Origin: Nitratireductor kimnyeongensis
GTDB taxonomy: Bacteria; Pseudomonadota; Alphaproteobacteria; Rhizobiales; Rhizobiaceae
Assembly (NCBI RefSeq): GCF_019891395.1
Contig: NZ_CP078143.1
Span: forward strand, 3,671,001 to 3,735,000
Direction: 5' to 3'
DNA: 64,000 nucleotides
The position numbers and the translations under genes were made by a program. Shown piece by piece: positions 54,162-62,821 of the stretch. How positions within the stretch are numbered: position 1 is the first letter of the stretch; each line of letters starts with the position of its first letter. The notes below the pieces were generated by a model. That model had not been told where the DNA came from. It made no database searches and saw only the letters and a list, made by a program, of their open reading frames with translations.

Positions 54162-54165
<4 letters not shown>
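53365..54165 (-). CDS. glpQ: Glycerol ABC transporter permease
   Basis: This 266-residue permease is of the MalG type, with six transmembrane helices. The EAA loop that contacts the ATPase is near IDETAYIDGYSFPRFFVKIF, with the usual PLIASG following. It overlaps the preceding permease stop by four bases (ATGA) and is followed by the DUF2160 gene. It pairs with the other permease to form the channel for glycerol. The match with the rhizobial glp transporter is by order of genes and size. Confidence 0.92.
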
Positions 54166-55021
<856 letters not shown>

Positions 55022-55025
<4 letters not shown>

Positions 55026-56113
55026 GCCACCCCTCCCCGACGCGCGGAGACGGGCTCAACGCGCCATGAATCCGCATAGAGATTGATGCCTGCCGGATCG
55101 AAACTGATGTGGGGATCGCTTGGCAGGGCAGCACCTTCGGCGACAATTACCGCCACGGGCTGTCCCTCGATTGTCGCATGAACGATCTTTCGGCGACCGG
55201 TGTCTTCCACACGCACGATCTGCGCAGGGATGCCTTCTTCGCCGATGCGCACATATTCGGGCCGCACACCCAGCTCCATCTTCGCATCCCGCGTTTGCGG
55301 GATCTGCCCTTCGAGAGCGATAGCGTGGGGGCCGATATGGGCACCCTGCCCGTCGATCCGGACGGGAAGGACATTCATCCCCGGAGAACCAATGAAATAG
55401 CCGACAAAGGTGTGGTTGGGACGCTCGAAAAGCGCCTCGGGCGTGCCGATCTGAACGATCTCACCCTCGTTCATCACCACGACCTGATCGGCGAAGGTGA
55501 GCGCTTCGGTCTGATCATGGGTGACATAGACCATGGTGAAGGCAAAACGCCGGTGGAGCTCCTTCAACTGCGAGCGCAGCACCCATTTCATGTGCGGGTC
55601 GATCACAGTCAGCGGCTCATCAAAGAGAATGGCACTCACATCGGAGCGCACCAACCCGCGGCCGAGCGCGATCTTCTGCTTGTCATCGGCGGTGAGGCCC
55701 TTGGCCTTCTGGTCGGCACGGTCCGCCAGACCGATCATGGTGAGCGTTTCACGCACGCGCCGCTCGATCTCCTCGACGGCAACGCCGCGATTGCGCAGCG
55801 GAAAGGCGAGGTTTTGGTAGACCGTCATCGTGTCGTAGACGACCGGAAACTGAAACACCTGAGCGATGTTGCGATCTTCAGTGGAGAGGTCCGTCACAGT
55901 TCGACCATCGAACAGGATTTCACCCTCCGTGGGACGCAGAAGACCTGAAATGATGTTCAGAAGAGTGGTCTTGCCGCATCCCGATGGACCAAGCAGCGCA
56001 TAGGCACCGCCGTCGTCGAAGGTGTGCTGAACCTTCTTCAGGGCATAATCATCATCACTTGCTGGATCTGGCAGGTAGGCGTGGCGGATGTTGTTGAGAT
56101 CAATTCGCGCCAT
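55022..56113 (-). CDS. glpT: Glycerol ABC transporter ATP-binding protein
   Basis: This 363-residue ATPase is of the MalK/UgpC type, with an N-terminal nucleotide-binding domain and a C-terminal regulatory OB-like (TOBE) domain. Walker A is LLGPSGCGKTTLLNIISGLL. The signature loop is unusual, reading LTADDKQKIALGRGLV where LSGGQ is normal, and Walker B is AILFDEPLTVID. Its partner glpS carries the normal loop, so the pair works as a heterodimer, as in the rhizobial glycerol transporter with its two ATPases GlpS and GlpT. It follows glpS by nine bases. Confidence 0.92.
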
Positions 56114-56122
56114 CGCCGCCTC

Positions 56123-57205
56123 CTATGCCGCCTGGCTCTCTTGTGATTCCACACAACCGCCTGCCGGATCGAATATCAGCATGTGGCGGGTGTCGATGAA
56201 CACGTCGACGATCTGGTCAACCTCCAGACGGTGGATACCTTCCTCGAGCATCACCCAGCGATGACCAGCGAATTCCAAATGAACAAAACTCTCAGAACCG
56301 GTTATCTCAGTGACCGAGACCGAGGCCTTGACGGAAACCGCGCCGGGTTCCCTCGGCGTCAGAGAAAGGTGGTGGGGCTGGAAACCAAGCGTATAATTCC
56401 CATCGGGGGCCCGCATCCGGGATTCGGGAACCGGCACCTGGACATTCGCATCGAGGACGAACACCTCTCCGGCTTTGACTGCAGCCACGGTGTTCAGTGG
56501 CGGATCGGAGAAGGTCTGAGCTGTCACAAGGTCGACCGGTCGTCGAAAGACGTCGATCGTCGGACCGAACTGCGTCAGCCGCCCTTTGCTCAAGGTGGCC
56601 GTGTTGCCGCCAAGCAGCAAGGCTTCGCTCGGCTCCGTGGTCGCGTAGACAAAGATCGCACCGGAGGCGGCAAAGATCCTGGGCAGTTCCGCGCGCAATT
56701 CTTCGCGGAGCTTGTAATCAAGATTGGCAAGCGGCTCATCGAGCAAAACAAGCCTCGCTTCCTTGACCATGGCACGGGCGAGCGCAGTGCGCTGTTGTTG
56801 CCCACCGGAAAGCTCCAAAGGTGTGCGCTTGAGGTGGGGAGTCAGATACAGCAGTTCGGCTGCCCCGTGCACTTTCTCGTCGATCGTGTTTTTGTCGAAG
56901 CCCGCAACACGCAGCGGCGAGGCAATGTTTTCAAAGACAGTCATCGCCGGATAATTGATAAACTGCTGGTAGACCATGGCGACGCTTCGCTTCTGGACGG
57001 GGACGCCGGTCACATCCGCACCGTCCATCCAGACGCTGCCGCCGGTCGATCGGTCGAGCCCCGCCATGAGGCGCATCAAGGTGGTCTTGCCGGCGAGCGT
57101 GGGACCAAGCAACACGTTCAGCGTGCCGGGCTCAAGCTTCAGCGACACATCGTCGATATGCGTCAGGCCTGAATCGACCTTCGATACATTGCGCAGTTCA
57201 AGCAT
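56123..57205 (-). CDS. glpS: Glycerol ABC transporter ATP-binding protein
   Basis: This 360-residue ATPase is the first of two in the operon. Walker A reads LLGPTLAGKTTLMRLMAG, with TLA in place of the usual SGC/SGS, the signature is normal (LSGGQQQRTALARA), and Walker B is LVLLDEPLANLD. The switch region has TTEPSEALLLGG where the H-loop would normally carry histidine (THDQ); here the histidine appears replaced, while GlpT has YVTHDQTEAL. This gives a complementary pair with one standard site each. A strong ribosome site (GGGGGAGG) precedes it, and it overlaps glpD by eight bases. Confidence 0.92.
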   Translation of the reverse strand: MLELRNVSKVDSGLTHIDDVSLKLEPGTLNVLLGPTLAGKTTLMRLMAGLDRSTGGSVWMDGADVTGVPVQKRSVAMVYQQFINYPAMTVFENIASPLRVAGFDKNTIDEKVHGAAELLYLTPHLKRTPLELSGGQQQRTALARAMVKEARLVLLDEPLANLDYKLREELRAELPRIFAASGAIFVYATTEPSEALLLGGNTATLSKGRLTQFGPTIDVFRRPVDLVTAQTFSDPPLNTVAAVKAGEVFVLDANVQVPVPESRMRAPDGNYTLGFQPHHLSLTPREPGAVSVKASVSVTEITGSESFVHLEFAGHRWVMLEEGIHRLEVDQIVDVFIDTRHMLIFDPAGGCVESQESQAA

Positions 57206-58757
57206 GTCCTCCCCCAGCGTTGGCCGCCTGGTCTTGCATTCCCGAAATGTTACGCATGTAATTGTCGACTTCTGCCGCCTCCTGCGACGTCAGCCACAAT
57301 CCGCGCTTGGTCCTGCGCCAAAGCACGTCCTCACCGCTGACCGCCCATTCACGAGCTGCCAGATACCGAAGTTCGACCTCATAGAGATCAAGGCCGAAAT
57401 GCCGCCCGAGATCATCGATCGACCGGGCCCCTCCCAAAAGATCGCGTGCACCCAGACCATACAATCTGATCAGTCGTGCCGCGCAGCTTCGCTCAAGGAA
57501 GGCATAGTCGCGCAAAAGCGCGTCAACCTGTTGTTCATAGCCATTGGCGGGAAAATCACCACCGGGCAGCACACCCGTCTCCGTCCACGGTTCTCCTTTT
57601 TTTCCGATCGCTTCGCCAATCTTCTCCAGCGCCGATTCTGCCAGTTTCCGGTAGGTGGTAATCTTGCCGCCGAACACATGCAGCATGGGCGCGCCCTCGC
57701 GCGCCGTCTCGGATTTCAGTACGTAGTCCCGCGTCGCCTCCTGAGCCTTCGAGGCACCGTCGTCAAACAGCGGACGAACACCGGAATACGTCCAAACGAT
57801 ATCGTCGCGCGTCACGGGCTCGGCAAAATACTCGCTTGCGGCAGCGCATAGATAATCGGTCTCGCGGTCACTGATGGCGACTTCCCTGGGATCACCATCA
57901 TAGTCCTCATCCGTGGTGCCGATCAGCGTGAAATCTTCTTCATAGGGAATGGCGAAGATGATCCGGCCATCGGCATTCTGGAAAAAATAGGCGCGTGGAT
58001 CGGAAAATTTTTGCCTGACAACGATGTGACTGCCCTTGACCAGCCGAACATTGTGAACGTCGTTCTGGCCCAGCACGCCTGAAATGACGTGATCGACCCA
58101 GGGACCGGCAGCATTGACGAGGTATCGCGCCCGCACCGTTTCCATTTCGCCCGTCAGAAGGTTCTGAATACGGATGTTCCAGATCCCGTTCTCGTCTTCA
58201 GCCGAAACGACCCGGGTGCGTATCCGAACGTCCGCTCCCCTATCAGCAGCATCGCGTGCATTGAGAACAACGAAGCGCGCATCATTGACCCAGCAATCGG
58301 AATACTCGAATGCCCGGCGGTAGGAAGCTTTCAGCGGCTTGCCGGCCGGATCGGTGCGCATGTCGAGCGTGCGAGTCTTCGGAAGCAGTTTCCGCCCGCC
58401 GATATGATCGTAGATGAAGAGCCCGAGACGCACGAGCCAAGCCGGGCGCAACCCCTTGTGCAAAGGCAATACAAAACGCATGGGCCAGATGATATGCGGC
58501 GCATTGCGCCACAGGATCTCGCGTTCCATGAGCGCCTCACGAACGAGACGAAACTCGTAATATTCCAGGTAGCGCAGCCCACCGTGAATGAGCTTGGTGG
58601 AGCCTGACGAGGTACCGCTCGCCAGGTCGTTCATTTCCGCCAGAAAGACGGAATAGCCGCGCCCCACCGCGTCTCGCGCGATCCCGCACCCATTGATTCC
58701 GCCGCCAATGACGAACACGTCAAAAATGTCAGAACGGACGGACTTGGAACCGGGCAC
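57198..58757 (-). CDS. glpD: Glycerol-3-phosphate dehydrogenase (FAD-dependent)
   Basis: This 519-residue flavoenzyme of the inner membrane oxidises glycerol-3-phosphate to dihydroxyacetone phosphate and feeds electrons to the quinone pool. The FAD loop is FVIGGGINGCGIARDA; SGTSSGSTKLIHGGLRYLEY and the late HVFGGKITTYRKLAESAL are family signatures. The start is GTG at 58757, with AGGGAG upstream; the frame is open to 58874 but that stretch overlaps the end of glpR. It follows glpR by 100 bases and leads the transporter genes, so it probably belongs to the same GlpR-controlled transcript. Confidence 0.95.
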   Translation of the reverse strand: MPGSKSVRSDIFDVFVIGGGINGCGIARDAVGRGYSVFLAEMNDLASGTSSGSTKLIHGGLRYLEYYEFRLVREALMEREILWRNAPHIIWPMRFVLPLHKGLRPAWLVRLGLFIYDHIGGRKLLPKTRTLDMRTDPAGKPLKASYRRAFEYSDCWVNDARFVVLNARDAADRGADVRIRTRVVSAEDENGIWNIRIQNLLTGEMETVRARYLVNAAGPWVDHVISGVLGQNDVHNVRLVKGSHIVVRQKFSDPRAYFFQNADGRIIFAIPYEEDFTLIGTTDEDYDGDPREVAISDRETDYLCAAASEYFAEPVTRDDIVWTYSGVRPLFDDGASKAQEATRDYVLKSETAREGAPMLHVFGGKITTYRKLAESALEKIGEAIGKKGEPWTETGVLPGGDFPANGYEQQVDALLRDYAFLERSCAARLIRLYGLGARDLLGGARSIDDLGRHFGLDLYEVELRYLAAREWAVSGEDVLWRRTKRGLWLTSQEAAEVDNYMRNISGMQDQAANAGGGHA

Positions 58758-58815
58758 ACGTTTCTCCCTGCCTCGTGTTTGACAGGGATAGCCCTGCCCT
58801 GGAGACAAAAGAATT

Positions 58816-58848
58816 ATTTCGAAAGAAAAGTGAATGTCAAACGAAAAC
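58816..58848 (-). promoter_or_regulatory. Possible GlpR half-sites in front of glpD
   Basis: ATTTCGAAAG (58816-58825) and CAAACGAAAAC (58838-58848) lie in the glpR-glpD gap and share the TTTCG / CGAAA core of the clear inverted repeat upstream of glpR. The spacing differs from that site, so this is a weaker candidate operator that would let GlpR control glpD directly. Confidence 0.4.
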
Positions 58849-58857
58849 CAATCTGCG

Positions 58858-59631
58858 TTAACATTCGGTCTCAATCAGCCGCACACCCGCATCCTCGCAC
58901 AAGCCACGCATCGCAGGCAGTGGGCAACGATCTGTGATGAAGGTGTCGACCTGGGACAAGTGCCCGATACGGACCGGCGCGCCGCGTTCGAACTTGGTGG
59001 AGTCCGACACCAGAATCACATGCCGCGCATTTGCGATGATGGCCTGCGCCACCTTCACCTCGCGAAAGTCGAAGTCATAGAGCGCGCCATCCGGGTCAAT
59101 CGACGAAACGCCGATGACCGCATAATCGACCTTGAACTGGCGGATAAAATCCACCGCCGCCTCCCCGACGACCCCGCCGTCAGACCCGCGCACCACGCCA
59201 CCGGCGATGATGACCTCAAATGAGGGAAACACCCTCATCCTATTGGCAACGTTGATGTTATTTGTGATGACCATGAGCCCCTCATGATCTAGTAAAGCAT
59301 CACTTACGGCCTCAGTCGTTGTGCCGATATTCACAAAAAGGGACGCTCTGTCAGGAATGATGCGCGCTGCGGCCTGACCGATTGCGCGTTTTTCTTCCGA
59401 GGCGATTTTGCGCCGCGCTTCATACTCCATGTTTTCTATACCGGAAGGCAGCAGGGCTCCCCCGTGGATCCGGGTCAGGAGGCGTCGATCACAAAGTTCA
59501 TTGAGATCACGCCGTATCGTCTGCGGGGTAACACCGAAATGCTCGGCCAGATCGTCGACCAAAACCCGACCATGCTCCTTGGCCTGCTCGAGGATTTCAG
59601 ACAACCGGGGCGTCAGGAAGGAAAGGTTCAT
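58858..59631 (-). CDS. glpR: DeoR family glycerol-3-phosphate regulon repressor
   Basis: This 257-residue DeoR-family regulator has an N-terminal helix-turn-helix (DLAEHFGVTPQTIRRDLNEL) and a C-terminal sugar-phosphate sensor domain with NIGTTTEAVSDAL and IAGGVVRGSDGGVVGEAA. It stands directly upstream of glpD and the transporter genes, so it is the GlpR repressor, expected to be released by glycerol-3-phosphate or glycerol. The start at 59631 gives the family N terminus (NLSFLTPRLSEIL); the open frame to 59781 runs through the operator and is not coding. It probably also controls its own expression. Confidence 0.93.
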   Translation of the reverse strand: MNLSFLTPRLSEILEQAKEHGRVLVDDLAEHFGVTPQTIRRDLNELCDRRLLTRIHGGALLPSGIENMEYEARRKIASEEKRAIGQAAARIIPDRASLFVNIGTTTEAVSDALLDHEGLMVITNNINVANRMRVFPSFEVIIAGGVVRGSDGGVVGEAAVDFIRQFKVDYAVIGVSSIDPDGALYDFDFREVKVAQAIIANARHVILVSDSTKFERGAPVRIGHLSQVDTFITDRCPLPAMRGLCEDAGVRLIETEC

Positions 59632-59641
59632 CGCATTCTCA

Positions 59642-59679
59642 ATTTTCGTTTTGAGGCATTTAAATCCAAAAACGAAAAT
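59642..59679 (-). promoter_or_regulatory. Inverted repeat operator upstream of glpR
   Basis: ATTTTCGTTTT (59642-59652) and AAAACGAAAAT (59669-59679) are exact reverse complements separated by 16 bases, located 11 bases upstream of the glpR start. The TTCG core resembles the half-site known for GlpR of enteric bacteria. It is a strong candidate for the GlpR operator. Confidence 0.7.
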
Positions 59680-59847
59680 CGAACAAGCTTTCCGCGACCG
59701 CAAACGCTCGGGAAACTCACTGTCGGCATCGGAGGTGCCATCACGCGTGAAACCATTTCCGCATGCATATCGTAACTTCAAGCTGAACTGAAAGGCGGGA
59801 CTATCTCAGAAAAAAGCCGGACATACGCAGAAAAGGGAGACGGAGAA

Positions 59848-60264
59848 ATGAAGAATTTCTTGCCAACACTCACGCTGACACTGCTTTCGCCTGCGTTCGT
59901 TTTCGCGGGCGAAGCAGAAATCCGCGCGACGCAATCCTCCATCAGAAGCCAGATCGAGGCGCTTCAGGCCGGTGAATATGGGCTGGCCTACAGCTATGCC
60001 GCGCCAAACATCAGGGAGCTGTTTCCCACGGTCGAACAGTTCACCGACACGGTCACTCGTGGCTATCAACCGGTCTATCGTCCCCGCAGCTTCGCTTTTG
60101 GGAGGGCGATCGAACCGGATGCGACAACCGTTGTTCAGCGCGTGCTAGCGACGGGTCCGAACGGCAATAGTTATGAGGCAGTGTACACATTGCAACGACA
60201 GCCCGACGGCATCTATCGGATCTCAGCTGTCAGGTTGAGAGAGGCAAGAGACCTGGCGATCTGA
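59848..60264 (+). CDS. DUF4864 domain-containing exported protein
   Basis: This 138-residue protein has a signal peptide (residues 1-20, ending PAFVFA) and a small NTF2-like alpha-beta domain of the DUF4864 family. AEIRATQSSIRSQIEALQAG, YSYAAPNIRELFPTVEQF and the closing GIYRISAVRL match the family pattern. It has a good ribosome site (GGAGA) and stands alone between the glp and Anbu operons, convergent with the latter. The function is unknown. Confidence 0.85.
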   Translation: MKNFLPTLTLTLLSPAFVFAGEAEIRATQSSIRSQIEALQAGEYGLAYSYAAPNIRELFPTVEQFTDTVTRGYQPVYRPRSFAFGRAIEPDATTVVQRVLATGPNGNSYEAVYTLQRQPDGIYRISAVRLREARDLAI

Positions 60265-60299
60265 CGCGCGCAACAATATGAGCCGTATCGGCAGCGACC

Positions 60300-61028
60300 T
60301 TAGCGCTTGAAATCAGGGAGGCTTTTGAAAGCCCTTTTCAATGCGTCGGACCAGCCTTCCGAGATTTCCCGCAGATACGGATTGTCGGCTTCAATGCGCT
60401 TTTCGTAGCCGATTCGGAACGTATCGTTCTCGTAGTACAGAAGATCGATAGGCAGGCCGACGGACAGATTGGACTTCAGCGTGGAATCGAAGGAGACAAG
60501 CAGGAGCTTCACCGTTTCCTCCAGGCTCATGGTCGGGTCGAATGCGCGCACCAGAATGGGTTTGCCATACTTCGTCTCACCGATCTGGAAGAACGGCGTG
60601 TCGGCGCCTACCTCGATGAAGTTCCCCTCCGGATAGATGAGGAAGAGACGCGGTTCCATGCCACGGATCTGACCACCCAGAATGAAGGAAGCGCCGAACG
60701 CATCGGCACTCTGACCGGCCGGAGCCGACTGCCGAATGACCTCTTTGACGGTATCCCCTACCAGACGAGCTGCCTGATACATGGACGGGGTTTCGATCAT
60801 GGAGGGCGTTCGCTCGTCGGGTGCCTTGGTGCGCTCATCTAGCAGGCTGATCACGGCTTGCGTGGTTGCCAGATTGCCTGCCGAAAGCAACACCAGGACG
60901 CGATCATCCGGCTTTTGCCAGCAATGCATCTTGCGGAAGATGGAGATGTTGTCGACGCCGGCATTCGTCCGCGTGTCGGACATGAACACCAGGCCGTGAT
61001 GCGTTTTCAGCCCGACGCAATAGGTCAT
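60300..61028 (-). CDS. Anbu, proteasome-related peptidase (ancestral beta subunit)
   Basis: This 242-residue protein is of the Ntn-hydrolase fold, Anbu (bacterial proteasome homologue). It begins TYCVGLKTHHGLVFMSDTRT, and the threonine after the initiator methionine is the expected nucleophile; the lysine in the FRKMHCW segment and the later SFDSTLKSNLSVGLP motif are typical. Its neighbours, a transglutaminase-like protein, an alpha-E protein and a permuted ATP-grasp enzyme, are the known conserved partners of Anbu. The operon runs ATP-grasp, alpha-E, transglutaminase, Anbu. The biological role is not settled; peptide synthesis and turnover under nitrogen stress has been proposed. Confidence 0.92.
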   Translation of the reverse strand: MTYCVGLKTHHGLVFMSDTRTNAGVDNISIFRKMHCWQKPDDRVLVLLSAGNLATTQAVISLLDERTKAPDERTPSMIETPSMYQAARLVGDTVKEVIRQSAPAGQSADAFGASFILGGQIRGMEPRLFLIYPEGNFIEVGADTPFFQIGETKYGKPILVRAFDPTMSLEETVKLLLVSFDSTLKSNLSVGLPIDLLYYENDTFRIGYEKRIEADNPYLREISEGWSDALKRAFKSLPDFKR

Positions 61029-61063
61029 CTGGACCGTGCCTCATTCAGATTCGTTCAGTAAGA

Positions 61064-61858
61064 CTACTGCTCCACCGTGATCTGAACCGCAAGCTCTTCC
61101 TGAGCCTGACCGACCCTGATCCCCATCACCGGCATCGCATCGCGGTAATCACGCCCCGTTGCCACACGCACATAGCGGTGGTCTGCCGAAATACCGTTGG
61201 AGCAGTCAAAGGCGACCCATCCCAGACCGTCAAGATAGGCTTCGGCCCAGGCATGGCTCGCTGCCTGTTCGTCGCTGTCATCCATACGCAGATATCCGCT
61301 TATGTACCGCGCGGGAAAACCCATCAATCGGGCGGTCGTCAGAAAAATATGCGTGTGATCCTGACAGACCCCCTCGCCGTTTGCGAGGGCCTCCTCCGCC
61401 GTCGTGGCCGCATCCGTGGCGCCGATCCGATAGGCAACGCGCTCGCGCACTTCGTTCATCAGTGCATGCAACCTTTCCACATCGGTGCCGCCGGCAATGT
61501 CGCGCACCAGCGCTGATATTCCGCGCCCGACCGTGCATAGCGGGGTTTGCTGACCAAAGAGCCATAATGGAGCGAGCCCCTGATGCTTGCCCGTGACCCC
61601 CGCAGTATCACGGGTTTCCACAACACCCGACGCTTCAAGAACGATCGTGTGCTGCCCGCCTTCTATGCTTACGAGCCGGGTATCATTCCCGAACCCGTCG
61701 ATGAATTGCGCTTCCTGTGTGGCGCCCTCGATATTGAGCGACCACTCGAGAACATCCTGGGTCGGACCACTTTGAGGACACAGCCGAAGGCGCTGCAACG
61801 CGTAGGAGAGAGGCGCGTCATAGCGGTATTCCGTGCGGTGCGTAATTTTAAGACGCAT
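61064..61858 (-). CDS. Transglutaminase-like cysteine protease family protein
   Basis: This 264-residue protein has an N-terminal beta domain (KITHRTEYRYDAPLSYALQR) and a transglutaminase-like core with the Cys-His-Asp triad, seen as NGEGVCQDHTHIF, SHAWAEAYLDGLGWVAFD and the aspartate in FDCSNG. It lies in the Anbu operon between the alpha-E gene (ten bases upstream) and Anbu. Its start at 61858 follows AAGGG; an open extension to 61915 has no support. It probably cuts or crosslinks peptides together with the other operon members. The partner substrate is unknown. Confidence 0.92.
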   Translation of the reverse strand: MRLKITHRTEYRYDAPLSYALQRLRLCPQSGPTQDVLEWSLNIEGATQEAQFIDGFGNDTRLVSIEGGQHTIVLEASGVVETRDTAGVTGKHQGLAPLWLFGQQTPLCTVGRGISALVRDIAGGTDVERLHALMNEVRERVAYRIGATDAATTAEEALANGEGVCQDHTHIFLTTARLMGFPARYISGYLRMDDSDEQAASHAWAEAYLDGLGWVAFDCSNGISADHRYVRVATGRDYRDAMPVMGIRVGQAQEELAVQITVEQ

Positions 61859-61868
61859 CGGACTACCC

Positions 61869-62810
61869 TTAATAGAAGCGAAAATCTGCCGCGATCTGAT
61901 TGCCCAAAGCGGCATTGTCGCGGATGAAATCGCTCAAAAACTCATGCAAGCCCTCATCGAATATATCCGAAACTGCGGCCATTTTCAGTTTCTCGAATTT
62001 GGCGTCGGCCATCTCATTACACCGTTGCCGCACACCATATTCATCCGCCATATAGTCCAGAGAATCGCAGATCTGCCGGTAACAGAATGCCAGGGAACGC
62101 GGCATACGCCGGTTCAATATGAGATAATCGGCGATGTTCGCAGGGTTGAAATCCCCTTCATGGGTCCAGCGGTATGACCGCAAGGCGGAGACCGAACGCA
62201 AGATCGTTTGCCACTGGATATTGTCGAGCGAGGAACCGACCCAAGTGGCCGATGGCAAAAGCACATAATATTTGACATCGAGTATGCGGGAGGTGTTGTC
62301 GGCGCGCTCAATCATCGTACCCATTTGCGCAAAATCGAAGATCTCGTTGCGCAACATGGTGCCCTGAAACGCACCGCGAATGAGTGCGGTTTCGCGTTTG
62401 ACCGCATCAAGAACGGCAGGCAGATCCTGCTCGTCCACGCGTCGCTTGAGCATACGATGCATGGCCATCCACGCTTCATTCACACTCTCCCAAGTCTCCC
62501 GCGTGAGCGCTGTTCTCACCATCCGCGCATTCATCCGCGCCGTATCGATGGACGAGAGAACACTCGACGGATTGCCGGTGTCCCGGAGCAGGAAGTTTGT
62601 GACCGTGGCCGTATCGAACGTATCGTTGTCCTGTTCAAACACATCACGCACACCGGCGCTCGTGAGAACCGAGGCCCATTCGTCGGATGAGGCGCTTGTC
62701 TCTGTCAACGCCAGCCTCAGCCCGGTGTCGACCAGACGCGCCATATTCTCCGCCCGCTCGATGTAACGGGCCATCCAGTAAAGACCGTTGGCTGAACGTC
62801 CAAGAAGCAT
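61869..62810 (-). CDS. Alpha-E domain-containing protein
   Basis: This 313-residue all-helical protein is of the alpha-E family (DUF403), with the N-terminal LGRSANGLYWMARYIERAEN and the internal IERADNTSRILDVKYY repeat that define it. It follows the ATP-grasp gene by 11 bases and precedes the transglutaminase gene by ten, as in other Anbu operons. Its biochemical function is unknown, but its constant pairing with permuted ATP-grasp enzymes suggests it helps in amide ligation. Confidence 0.92.
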   Translation of the reverse strand: MLLGRSANGLYWMARYIERAENMARLVDTGLRLALTETSASSDEWASVLTSAGVRDVFEQDNDTFDTATVTNFLLRDTGNPSSVLSSIDTARMNARMVRTALTRETWESVNEAWMAMHRMLKRRVDEQDLPAVLDAVKRETALIRGAFQGTMLRNEIFDFAQMGTMIERADNTSRILDVKYYVLLPSATWVGSSLDNIQWQTILRSVSALRSYRWTHEGDFNPANIADYLILNRRMPRSLAFCYRQICDSLDYMADEYGVRQRCNEMADAKFEKLKMAAVSDIFDEGLHEFLSDFIRDNAALGNQIAADFRFY

Positions 62811-62821
62811 GTCAACGCGCC

